A stretch of DNA of 64,000 bases, from the NCBI GenBank assembly GCA_022842205.1, contig JALHQA010000005.1, positions 17,616-81,615 on the forward strand, read 5' to 3'. The DNA is from Hyphomicrobiales bacterium. Its GTDB lineage: Bacteria; Pseudomonadota; Alphaproteobacteria; Rhizobiales; Methylopilaceae. The stretch's first letter is position 1; the number at the start of each line of letters is the position of its first letter. The notes beneath the pieces were generated by a model that saw only the letters and a list, made by a program, of their open reading frames with translations, was not told the DNA's origin and searched no databases. Below, piece after piece: positions 34,042-43,400 of the stretch. The position numbers and the translations under genes were made by a program.

Positions 34042-36333
34042 TCAGGCGACGCGAGCGCTCGGCTGATCGAGGCCGTGAAGATCAATAATATTCGCGACCG
34101 GCATCGGGCGGCCGAACAGGAAGCCCTGCACATTGGTGAAGCTGCCTTCCTTGACGAGGACCGCTAGCTGCTCATTGGTCTCGACGCCTTCCATGACAAC
34201 CGACATGCCGAGCTCTGCGCTCAGCCGGGCCACGCCGCGCAACAGCGTCAGCGCTTTCTTGTCCGTATCGATGTCTTCAAGGAACGAGCGATCGATCTTG
34301 ATCTTGTCGAGCGGGAAGGCGTGAAGGTAGCTCAGGCTCGAATAGCCCGTACCGAAATCGTCGAGCGCTGTCGTTACGCCGAGATCGCGCAGTTTCTGCA
34401 AAGCTATGCCCGCGGCTTCCGTATCGTCCATAAGTACGGACTCGGTGATTTCAAGCTCAAGACGGTGGGGGGCAAGGCCGGTTTCCTTGAGCGTATCCGC
34501 CACCACCGCGACCACGTTGGCGCGGCGGAACTGCAGCGGCGAGAGGTTGACCGCCACCCGGATGTCCGAGGGCCAGATCGTGCAGTCGCTGCACGCCTTG
34601 CGCAGAACCCAGTTTCCGATGTCGACGATGAGGCCCATCTCCTCGGCGACCGGGATGAACTCGCCCGGCGAGACCATGCCGCGCTGAGGGTGACGCCAGC
34701 GCAACAGCGCCTCGTAGGAGGCTGGCTTGCCGGTCTTGATGTCGATGATCGGCTGATAGAATACCTCGAATTCCTCCCGCGCCAGAGCTTCGCGCAGTTC
34801 GAGTTCCAGAATACGCCGCGCACGCGCCGTCTCGTCCATCTCGGGTTCGAAGAACCGGTAGACGCCCCGGCCGTCAGCCTTTGCGCGGTACAGGGCGATG
34901 TCGGCGTTCTTCAACAACTGGCCCGTGCTGTTGCCATCGCCGGGCGACAGCGCAATGCCGATGCTAGCGCCGATCATGATCTGATGGCCGTCGATATTGA
35001 AGCTCTGCTCGATCGCCTGGATGATGCGCCGGGCGAGGAGCGCCGCGCTTTCGGTTCCGTCCGACGGATTCTGCAGGACGACGAATTCGTCGCCGCCGAA
35101 GCGCGCGACGACATCGCCCCGACGCACGACCGAGCGCAGCCGGTCGGCGACTTCGCACAGGAGGGCGTCGCCGCAAGGATGGCCGAGCGTGTCATTGACC
35201 TGTTTGAACTGGTCGAGATCGACAAACAGAACGGCGAGCGCGCTGTTGCGGGACGACAGTTCGTATTCGAATCGCTCGGTAAAGGTCATGCGGTTCGGAA
35301 GCCCGGTCAGCGTGTCGAACCGCGCCAGGCGCTCGATCTTGGCTTCGGCGCGCCGCCGCTCGGTGATATCTTCGACAAGCATGACGCTGCCGCCGTCGGC
35401 CATCGGCTGGAAAGTCAGCTGCAGGGTCTTGCGCCCCTGCAGCGGCAGTGAAACGGATTTGCGCTTGGGATTGGCCAAGGCCTCCATGAATCGCGATGTA
35501 AAACGTTCGCTGCGTGCCGGAGGGATCATGCCATTGGCAATGCAAGCCGCACATAGTTCGTCAGCATGCATGCCGCGCACATCAATATCGGCGGAGAGCC
35601 CGAGGAGTTCGTTGAAACGTCCATTTGTAACAACGACAATTTTCTGCCCATCAAACATGCACAAGCCGTGCGGCATGTTGGTGAGCGCCGTGTCGAAGCG
35701 GTTGGCGAGCGACTCGATGTCATGTTTCGCAATGACGGCGTCGAAAAGAACGTTCCGCAGCCGCGTGGCGATTATGCGGATGCTGATGAAGAACGGGACA
35801 AACAGCAGCGCCAGGAAATGGTAATAGATGCTGTTCTGATAGAGCAGGCCGCCGATCATCAGGACCGCCGCGCAGGAGGTCTGGATGACGACCAGGCGGT
35901 CGCTGCTGAAATTGCGGCCGGCGATGCCGAGCAGATAGGCCAGCACCATCGAAAAGCTGATGAGATGGATCGCGGCGTCCTGCGTCAGGGCGAAGCACAG
36001 GAAGCACCAGACGCCGAGAACGAGGACATTGGCCCCCGACATCCTGATGTAGCGGGCCTCCCAGCGGCGCGCGTCCTCGATCGTGTCCGGACGCGAGCCC
36101 GCATATCTGCGCATTTCGGCTATTCGCAGAACGCCGAGCGCAACTGTGGCGAGCGCGCAGGCTAAAAGCGCCGGCTCGCCGCTCTTCCAATAGGTCACGA
36201 GCGCAGCAACAATTGCGCTCAGCGAGCCCACAAAGAGAGATCTGCCGTCCGAATACAAAGCATCTACTGTCGAGATATAGATTTTCTCGGGTAGATTCTC
36301 TGATTTACGGCTGTTGGTGCCGGCGGCCTGCAT
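34042..36333 (-). CDS. Membrane GGDEF-EAL cyclic-di-GMP protein with PAS domain
   Basis: A 763-residue signalling protein. The first 200 residues have about five or six membrane helices, then a PAS domain (ALTNMPHGLCMFDG, near residue 215), a GGDEF domain with intact RFGGDEFVV near residue 415, and an EAL domain with YEALLRW, EITESVLMDD, DDFGTGYSSLSYL and KIDRSFLEDI. Both catalytic motifs are complete, so it may make and break cyclic di-GMP, with balance set by the sensory part. It is monocistronic and divergent from the FeeM-like gene at 36588, so the two may share control. Confidence 0.93.
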   Translation of the reverse strand: MQAAGTNSRKSENLPEKIYISTVDALYSDGRSLFVGSLSAIVAALVTYWKSGEPALLACALATVALGVLRIAEMRRYAGSRPDTIEDARRWEARYIRMSGANVLVLGVWCFLCFALTQDAAIHLISFSMVLAYLLGIAGRNFSSDRLVVIQTSCAAVLMIGGLLYQNSIYYHFLALLFVPFFISIRIIATRLRNVLFDAVIAKHDIESLANRFDTALTNMPHGLCMFDGQKIVVVTNGRFNELLGLSADIDVRGMHADELCAACIANGMIPPARSERFTSRFMEALANPKRKSVSLPLQGRKTLQLTFQPMADGGSVMLVEDITERRRAEAKIERLARFDTLTGLPNRMTFTERFEYELSSRNSALAVLFVDLDQFKQVNDTLGHPCGDALLCEVADRLRSVVRRGDVVARFGGDEFVVLQNPSDGTESAALLARRIIQAIEQSFNIDGHQIMIGASIGIALSPGDGNSTGQLLKNADIALYRAKADGRGVYRFFEPEMDETARARRILELELREALAREEFEVFYQPIIDIKTGKPASYEALLRWRHPQRGMVSPGEFIPVAEEMGLIVDIGNWVLRKACSDCTIWPSDIRVAVNLSPLQFRRANVVAVVADTLKETGLAPHRLELEITESVLMDDTEAAGIALQKLRDLGVTTALDDFGTGYSSLSYLHAFPLDKIKIDRSFLEDIDTDKKALTLLRGVARLSAELGMSVVMEGVETNEQLAVLVKEGSFTNVQGFLFGRPMPVANIIDLHGLDQPSARVA

Positions 36334-36448
36334 GGAATTACGGGTGTCCTCGCAATTCCAATAAAGCTATACTAAAGGGACTAACATCCGTTGTACTTTA
36401 CCCGTCAAATTTTATCTGTCTCCGGACATCGATCTGAGCGGGCATGAC

Positions 36449-36470
36449 ATTCCTGCGCTTGAGCAGGAAT
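36449..36470. promoter_or_regulatory. Inverted repeat ATTCCTGC-N6-GCAGGAAT
   Basis: A perfect eight-base inverted repeat lies in the 254-base divergent region between the GGDEF-EAL gene and the FeeM-like gene. It could be an operator or a hairpin in a leader; no T-run follows in either direction. Confidence 0.35.
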
Positions 36471-36529
36471 TAGTCGCTTTGTCTCAACGAGGTAGCTCCC
36501 GAGCGCCTACAACTTCGGCTTTCATTTAG

Positions 36530-36544
36530 TTAACAAATAGTTAA
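36530..36544 (+). promoter_or_regulatory. CtrA-type site TTAA-N7-TTAA
   Basis: TTAACAAATAGTTAA matches the alphaproteobacterial CtrA full site (TTAA, seven bases, TTAA). It lies 43 bases before the FeeM-like start, a normal place for control of that promoter by the cell-cycle regulator. Confidence 0.6.
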
Positions 36545-36587
36545 GATATTCCCTCGGGCAGGGTGGTGTAGCCCTTGGGAGCAGGTA

Positions 36588-37346
36588 ATGGTTGCTGTCG
36601 CGGAAGCGGGGCGCGGTTTCTCCGAGCGTCTGGTCGATTTTCAGGACATTCTCGATTGCCGCCGCCTGGTCACAGGGCGCGATCTCGAGACTGCTTACAG
36701 GCTCCGCTATGACGCCTATGTTCGCGAAGGTGCCATTTCCCGCAATTTCACCAAGCGCTTTGCCGACTCCTACGACGAGAGCCCGAATGTCTGGATTCTC
36801 GGGACGTTCATCGATGGCGAGATGGCCAGTTCGATCCGCATCCATGTATTGAGCCCGGAGCATCCGGAAGGGCCTGGAATGCCTGTTTTCTCGGACCTCC
36901 TGAGACCCGAGATCGAGCGCGGCCTGACGATCATCGATCCGACCCGTTTCGTGGCAAACGAGACGCTGGCCCGCCGCTATCCCGAGCTTCCCTATGCAAC
37001 GGTCCGGTTGTGCTTTCTGGCGTCGGAGTTTTTCGAAGCCGATATCGCGCTGGCAACGGTCCGCGCCGAGCACCAGGCTTTCTACCGGCGAGTCTTCGGT
37101 TTCAAGGCGCTATGCCCGCCGAGGGAATATCCCAGCCTCGCGAAACCCATCAGCTTGATGGCGATTCACTGCCCGACATTCCGCGGGAGCGTGCTGGAGC
37201 GTAATCCGTTCCTGCATTCTTCCGCGGCGGAACGCTCGAAACTGTTTGGAGCGGAAAGCACACTGCCGACCCATGCGCCGCCCATGCAGCCGGCGCTCAA
37301 CGTCCTGGGCGGGCGAGGCGTCTCTCCGGAGCAGACCGCCGGGTGA
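36588..37346 (+). CDS. GNAT-fold N-acyl amino acid synthase (FeeM/LuxI-like)
   Basis: A 252-residue protein of the GNAT-like group that includes FeeM N-acyl amino acid synthase and LuxI acyl-homoserine-lactone synthase. The shared core is visible: AYRLRYDAYVREG near residue 38, GTFIDGEMASSIRIHV near 70, and IDPTRFVANETLARRY near 120. The final 50 residues are low complexity. These enzymes transfer an acyl group from acyl-carrier protein to an amino acid. Which amino acid, and whether the product is a signal or lipid, cannot be read. A CtrA-type site precedes it. The 3' end overlaps the convergent alpha/beta hydrolase gene by 50 bases. The call at the fold level is good; the FeeM label is a resemblance. 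Confidence 0.65.
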   Translation: MVAVAEAGRGFSERLVDFQDILDCRRLVTGRDLETAYRLRYDAYVREGAISRNFTKRFADSYDESPNVWILGTFIDGEMASSIRIHVLSPEHPEGPGMPVFSDLLRPEIERGLTIIDPTRFVANETLARRYPELPYATVRLCFLASEFFEADIALATVRAEHQAFYRRVFGFKALCPPREYPSLAKPISLMAIHCPTFRGSVLERNPFLHSSAAERSKLFGAESTLPTHAPPMQPALNVLGGRGVSPEQTAG

Positions 37347-38172
37347 CGGTTGCTTTTTCGGTGATCTGCCGGAGATAGCGAAGCAGCAGCCGGTCGAAGG
37401 CCTCGGGCTGTTCAAGGAATGGGGCGTGCCCGCAATCATCAATAATATGGCAGCAGCCATCCCAGAGATTATCGTAGTCGAGGCTCTCCAGATACTCGAT
37501 CCGCGCAAAGGGTTCGTGAGCGCCATTGATGATCGCCAGCGGCACGGGACTCTGCTCCGCCGCCTCCCTTTGATTGACGCCGCGGCCTTGGATGAGGCTG
37601 CGGAACAGCGCGCGCCGCGCTTTGGGGTCGGTGCGGGCGATCATCGCGGTCAGATGGGGATCGGCGCCGCCGCCGAAACAAATGCGGGCCAGTTGCTCGA
37701 TTTCACCCCGGTCGAGTCTGGCGCGGGTCGCCAGCAGAAGCGCCGGGTTCAAATGGAAGGCGCGGAGCATTCCTGTCAGTCCGCGGCCGAATGGCGGCGC
37801 CCCGACAAGGATCACTCCCTTGATGCCGGCGCGGCGCTGCAGCAACTCCAGTGCGACATGCCCGCCAAGCGACCATCCGAGCAGGATGACATCGTCGATC
37901 TTCATGTCATCGAGTACGGCGGCAACGGTATCGGCATAGCCTGGGATGGAATAGGTCGCGGCCGAAGGGGCGTTGCCGGACTCGCCGTGGCCCGGCAGGT
38001 CGATGGCGATCAGACGGGCGGTGCGGCCGACCTCGCCCTCGATCTGCGCCCGGAACACTTCCTTGCAGGTGGAGTTCCCGTGCAGCAACAGAACCGGGGT
38101 TCCGGATCCATGGGTCTCCAGAACGGCAATATCGGCGAATGCCGTATGGATGGTCTTGCGGGCCGGGCGCAT
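37297..38172 (-). CDS. Alpha/beta hydrolase
   Basis: A 291-residue alpha/beta-fold hydrolase. The oxyanion segment LLLHGNSTCKEVF, nucleophile elbow LLGWSLGGHVALELL (Ser near residue 105) and late His in DDCGHAPFLEQPEAF give a complete triad. The ATG at 38172 is preferred over an upstream frame that would run 57 residues into the divergent promoter region with no family resemblance. It faces the FeeM-like gene and shares 50 bases with its 3' end on the other strand. Substrate unknown; esters or amides of acyl products are a possibility from context only. Confidence 0.85.
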   Translation of the reverse strand: MRPARKTIHTAFADIAVLETHGSGTPVLLLHGNSTCKEVFRAQIEGEVGRTARLIAIDLPGHGESGNAPSAATYSIPGYADTVAAVLDDMKIDDVILLGWSLGGHVALELLQRRAGIKGVILVGAPPFGRGLTGMLRAFHLNPALLLATRARLDRGEIEQLARICFGGGADPHLTAMIARTDPKARRALFRSLIQGRGVNQREAAEQSPVPLAIINGAHEPFARIEYLESLDYDNLWDGCCHIIDDCGHAPFLEQPEAFDRLLLRYLRQITEKATVTRRSAPERRLARPGR

Positions 38173-38213
38173 GACATTGATCTCTCTACCCGCAGTCTTG
38201 CATTCAAAGATGT

Positions 38214-38238
38214 ACGGGCTCTTTAGGAGAAGACCCGT
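38214..38238. promoter_or_regulatory. Inverted repeat in divergent promoter region
   Basis: ACGGG-c-TCTT / AAGA-CCCGT forms a nine-pair, one-bulge stem between the alpha/beta hydrolase (-) and the methyltransferase (+). A TATAAA box at 38258-38263 lies 41 bases before the methyltransferase start. The repeat may be an operator for both genes. Confidence 0.35.
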
Positions 38239-38304
38239 GCATCTCATACAAAAGGCGTATAAAAGAAGCGAGCTGGCGTGCGGCCGGCACCGGGGGTTGC
38301 GTAC

Positions 38305-39138
38305 ATGTCGGTAAATCCTGCTCCAGAGTATGTGCTTGGCCATTCCGATCGCGAGTTGCTGCGGCTTGAACAGCAGGCGGCGTTCTTTTCCGACGCAACA
38401 TCGGACGTACTCACAAGGTGCGGCCTTGCTCGCGGACAGAAGGTTCTGGATCTTGGGTGCGGCGTCGGCGACGTATCCTCGATCGCGGCCGAACTCGTCG
38501 GCGAAACAGGCCGCGTCGTCGGCATCGACATCTCGCCCGATGCAATTGCGCTTGCCTCGGCCCGGCTAAAAGCTCTCGGCAAGGCGCAAGCGAGTTTCAA
38601 GGTTTCCTCGATCGAGGCCTATGACGGCTATGCCGGCTTTGACGCCGTGATTGGCCGCTTCATTCTCGTCCACAACGCCGAGCCGCGGGATCTTATCCGC
38701 CCGCTTCTGGCGAAACTGCGTCCGGGCGCCATCGTCTCGTTCATCGAGATGGATATGAGCTCCGCTGCGGCCGTGCCGCCGCTGCCGCTGCTTGGCCGCT
38801 GTGTCGGCTGGATCGTCGAAGCTTATCGCCGGGCTGGCCGTAACAGCGACACGGGATCGAGTCTTTACGCGATCTTCCGGGATTGCGGCCTCGAGCCGAA
38901 GCTCGCGGGCTACACGCGGATCGCCGGCAGCGGAGAACTCGCGGGAATAGGTTTTGTGGTCGAATCCTTGCGCAGTCTGACGCCCCTGATCGTCAAGCTC
39001 GGTGTAGCAACGGCCGAGGAGATTGGAATCGAGACGCTGGGCCAGAGGCTGCTGGCCGAAGCCGGCGACGGCGGCCACTGCGTCTTTTACCCGCGCCTTG
39101 TCGGTGCCTGGGCGACCGTAGGTTCTCCAAAAGGATAA
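38305..39138 (+). CDS. Class I SAM-dependent methyltransferase
   Basis: A 277-residue methyltransferase. Motif I is VLDLGCGVGDVSSIAAELVG near residue 48, motif II GIDISPDAIALASARL follows, and FDAVIGRFILVHN fits motif IV. The type is the UbiE/Methyltransf_11-like small-molecule group. No specific substrate signature is seen. ATG 38305 is chosen; an in-frame GTG at 38278 would add nine residues. It is divergent from the hydrolase and precedes the FadL-type gene by 86 bases, so co-transcription is possible but not certain. Confidence 0.85.
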   Translation: MSVNPAPEYVLGHSDRELLRLEQQAAFFSDATSDVLTRCGLARGQKVLDLGCGVGDVSSIAAELVGETGRVVGIDISPDAIALASARLKALGKAQASFKVSSIEAYDGYAGFDAVIGRFILVHNAEPRDLIRPLLAKLRPGAIVSFIEMDMSSAAAVPPLPLLGRCVGWIVEAYRRAGRNSDTGSSLYAIFRDCGLEPKLAGYTRIAGSGELAGIGFVVESLRSLTPLIVKLGVATAEEIGIETLGQRLLAEAGDGGHCVFYPRLVGAWATVGSPKG

Positions 39139-39224
39139 CCTCTAAACACGTCAGATAGTTAGCCTATTAATAAGATTTGAATGGCACTCTTCCGGAGATG
39201 TTCACCATCATCGGATGACCTTAC

Positions 39225-40457
39225 ATGCCGACGTTCCGCTGCACGGCTCTGTTCTGCCTTACGTTCGCCGGCAGCCTTGCTTTGTTGATGCAGTCCGCGC
39301 ACGCCGGCGGCTTTCTTGTCCGGAGCCACAGCGCCGCGGGCTTCGGCACCTCGCTCGCCGGCGTCGCCGCGGGCGATCAGCTTTCCTACAGCTATTGGAA
39401 CCCGGCGGTGCTGTCGCATGTACAGGGATTCGAGATCGAAGCCGACGCAGCGCTGATCCTGCCGTCAATCGACATCGATCCTGATACCGGTAGCAGTGTG
39501 GATATCGGCGAGATCGCGCTGGTGCCATCTACTTTTGTGGGCGTCCGGCTGACCGAAGACATTGTGATGGGTCTTGCGATCTCAAGCCCGTTCGGCCTGT
39601 CAACCGAAGCGCCCGACGATTGGGCGGGGCAGATCTATTCGCGCTCTTCGGAGATGTTCTCGATCAACATCAATCCTATGCTGTCCTACCGCTTCTCCGA
39701 CTATTTCGCGGTTGGCGCGGGCATTCAGGCGCAGTATTTCAGCGCCGATCTGACAAGCGCATACCCCCTTGCGCCCGCCAGTGACGTCGAACTCGACGCC
39801 AGCGATGTCGGGTTCGGCTTCAATCTCGGGTTCCAGCTGACGCCTTGGCAGGGGACGGATATCGGCGTCGGATTCCGCTCGTCCATACGTCATGATGTTG
39901 ACGGCGACTTCGTCGTTGCAGGCACAGCCATTCCGGCCGGCACCACGCTCGATACGCCCGAGGTTGTGAGTGTCGGGATCAACCAGGCGGTCACGGACCG
40001 CTTCCGCGCGCTGGGTACGGTCGAGTGGAGCAACTGGAGCCGTCTTGGCGATCTTGCGGTTGTCGATAATTCGGGATCGACGCTGACGACGCTTTATCTG
40101 CGCTACAATGATGGCTGGCTGTTCTCGCTCGGCGGCGAATACGATGTCAGCGACCGTCTGACGCTGCGCGCGGGCCTCGGTTATGAAATATCGCCGCTCG
40201 ATGACGACAACCGCGACACGCGCTTTCCGGAAACCGACCAGTTCATGGTCTCTGCCGGCCTTTCTTATAAGTACAGCGATTACACCACGCTTTCGGCGAG
40301 CTATCTGTACTCTATGGGACTGGGTGACGGGGACATCAGCATCGACGCCAGCGATCCGGGTTATCTTGGCGCGCCTTTCTCCGGCACGTCCGACCTTGGC
40401 ATCAGCATCGTGTCGGTCGGAATCAACATGAAGCTCGGCGGCGGCCCGTCCAAATAG
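39225..40457 (+). CDS. OmpP1/FadL-type outer-membrane protein
   Basis: A 410-residue outer-membrane beta-barrel of the FadL family, for uptake of long-chain fatty acids or other hydrophobic compounds. A signal peptide ends at AHAGG (about residue 28), followed directly by the conserved hatch start GGFLVRSHSAAGFGTSLAG. The barrel strands and the terminal aromatic-rich stretches are typical. It ends seven bases from the end of the convergent synthetase gene. Linkage to the acyl synthase and methyltransferase genes hints at lipid handling; that is inference. Confidence 0.88.
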   Translation: MPTFRCTALFCLTFAGSLALLMQSAHAGGFLVRSHSAAGFGTSLAGVAAGDQLSYSYWNPAVLSHVQGFEIEADAALILPSIDIDPDTGSSVDIGEIALVPSTFVGVRLTEDIVMGLAISSPFGLSTEAPDDWAGQIYSRSSEMFSININPMLSYRFSDYFAVGAGIQAQYFSADLTSAYPLAPASDVELDASDVGFGFNLGFQLTPWQGTDIGVGFRSSIRHDVDGDFVVAGTAIPAGTTLDTPEVVSVGINQAVTDRFRALGTVEWSNWSRLGDLAVVDNSGSTLTTLYLRYNDGWLFSLGGEYDVSDRLTLRAGLGYEISPLDDDNRDTRFPETDQFMVSAGLSYKYSDYTTLSASYLYSMGLGDGDISIDASDPGYLGAPFSGTSDLGISIVSVGINMKLGGGPSK

Positions 40458-40464
40458 TGCCGGA

Positions 40465-43400
40465 TCAGGCGCTGATCTGCGTGGCCGGGTTGCCCCGCCA
40501 GTAGGTCTTGTCCGGCAGCGTCTCGCCCTTCATGACGAAGCAGTCGGAATCGATGATGACCTGTTCGCCGGTCGTGACGCCGTAATGAACGAGGGTGTTC
40601 GAGCCGACAGTCGTGCCGGCACCGAGCCGCACCATGTCGGACTTGAAGATGCCGTCTTCCATCGAGTGCGACTGCAGAATCGAGAATTCGTTCAGCGTGC
40701 AGTAATCGCCGACTTCGACAAGGGTCCGTTCGGTGGCGACGGAGCCGTCGTCGTAGACGCATTTGCCCGTCTTCGTGCCCAGGAGGCGGCTGACCACGTT
40801 CTTGAACGGCGTGCCGGCGAACAGGAACATCAGGAAGGTTTCCGACATCTTCCAGTGATGCTCGATCTTCCAGTAATACGGATACATGATCGAACAGCGT
40901 GTCGGCTGCAGACGGCGGAAACCGATGCTCCACCACTCCATCAGCGCAAGGAAGAGGATGGAGAAGATGAGCATCGCCGTCACCGAGCCAGCCAAGGCCG
41001 CAATCCCGTAGACCGGGAACAGCTTGAACGTCCAATAGAGAGCGAACAGGCCGACAAGGCCGAGAATCCAGTGCGCCCCCATCACGGAGAGCATGCTCGC
41101 GGTGTTGGCCGCGAGCTTCCAGCGCAGCAGGCGGCGCTTCTGTTCCGGCTTCAACTCGGCGGCGAAATTGCGGTCCGTACCGACTGTGCGCGGAATCTCG
41201 AAGGCAGGCGACCCGAGGAGCCCGACATCGCTGCGCACCTTGCCGTCGATCGGCAGCATGACCTTGGTCGCGAGAAGGCAGTTGTCGCCCGCTTTCGAAC
41301 CCGGTGGCACGAGGATGATATTGCCGAGGAAGTTCTCGGCGCCGACCGATGATCGTTCGAGCCGGAACGACGTGCCCGAATAGTTCGCGTTGATCATGAT
41401 CAGCGTGCTCGACACCATCGTTCCGGTGCCCACCTTGCACAGGAACGGTGAGTCGAACTGTTGATCAGTGCCGAAATTCGATCCCGACTGAATGATCTTT
41501 GACAGATCGACGCCGATGAGCCGCAAATAATGCACGATATAGGCGCTGTCGCCGAACAGCATGTTGAAGAAGGGCAGGTTCACGGCCGTCGTCATCATGC
41601 GGAAGACGAAGTAGTGGAATCCATACAGCGGGTAATCTGTCTTCTCGTTCAGGAAAAGGTTGAGGACACGCGGGACCGCCCAGACGCGGATCAGCGCGAG
41701 GACGAAAAGCGCGCCGATGATGCCAGCTGATCCCAGCGCGATCATCGACAGGATGAAGGGGGTGAACGCGGGCAGACGGTCGGCGACAGCAAGCAGGCTT
41801 TGGCCGAACAGGTCGGGATAGAAGAAGTAAAGGAACACCGGCACCGCCGGAAAAACCCAGAACAGGGCCGAGCCCATGTGAAACGCCGAATACAGAATCT
41901 TGCGGCGCGCCGTGACGCTCTGCGAGCCGGCTTCCGGAATCGTGAACGAGGCCTCGCGCGCCGGCGAGCCGTGATAAGTCTTTCCGGCAGGTACGGACGC
42001 GCCAGACGGCAGGCAGGAGGCATGCGCCAGGCGGCTGCCGTCACCCATCGTCGCGCCGCAATCGACCGTGCTGTTCTCGCCGATAATGGCGCGGCTGCCG
42101 ATCTTGACGTCGGCGGTGACGATATAGCCGGCTTCGGCTTTGAACCCGGTGACGAGCGAGCCATTGCGCAGGACCGAGCCGTCGCCAATCGAAATAATAT
42201 CCGTACAAAGTGGGAACGCCTGCGACATGACGAGGACGTCCTTGCCGATCTTCGCGCCGAGCAGCCGTAGATAGACATTGAAGATCGGGGTGTTCACGAA
42301 CAGCAGCATCGGGCTGTAGCGCAGGAGCGTCTTGACGACCCAGAAGCGATAGAATTTCAGGCCCCAGATCGGGAATCGGTCGGCCTTCCAGCGTCCGACA
42401 AGCAGCCATTTCGCCAGAACCGGAATCGCCGAGAAGCTGAAGAATACGCTGATATTAAGTGTGACGGCGCGGATATAGAGATCGGCCAGGCCGGTTGCGC
42501 CGAGAATGTAGTTGAAGGCAAAGACGATGACGTGCAGGGCGAGATACCCGTACGCGGCATAAAAGCCAAACTGGGAAGCGCCGCAGATATAGTAGCTGAA
42601 TAGCGACGGCACATGGCAGAGGGAGATCGCCGCGTCGGCGGTCGCCCGATTCTCGCGGATGTGGGTGGCGAGCTTCCTGACGGTCGGGTTTAGATACATG
42701 TCGCGCATCGATACCGACGCGCCGGGAATTTTGGCGCGGATGTCGGCGGACACTTGCGCCATCAGCAGCGAGTGAGCACCAAGCGCGTTGAAGAAGTGAT
42801 CCTCAACCGATACGCGGCTGATTTCGAGCACGCGGGCCATGGCCTCCGCGATTACGGTCTCCACCTCGTCCTTCGGCGCGACATAGTCACCGTCACCGCC
42901 AGCGACGAAGCGCGGCCCTTTGGGAGGCGGGAGTTTCTTCCGATCCGCCTTGTTGCTCGGCAACATCGGCATTTCATCGAGAACCTCGACATAGGCCGGG
43001 ATCATATAGCGCGGCAGGCGGGCCTTGAGGAATTCAGCCGCCTTTTCGTGCGGGAACGTCTTTACGCCCTTCTTCAGGGTGCAATAAGCGACCAGTTCGA
43101 GCGGCGCGCCATCGCGCGAATACGTGTTGACGACGGCCTGGGCGATGCCCGGGACCTCCATCAGGACGGATTCGATTTCCGTCATCTCGATGCGGTAACC
43201 GCGAATCTTCACCTGCGTGTCGATGCGCCCGAGATACTCAATCTCGCCCTGCTCGATGATGCGGCCGAGATCGCCGGTACGGTAGATACGCTTCGACGGA
43301 TTGTTGCCGATGTCCAGAAAATCGGGGATGAACGCCTTGCTCGTCAGATCCTCGCGGTTCACATATCCCTGCGCCAGACCGATGCCGGCGATGCAGATTT

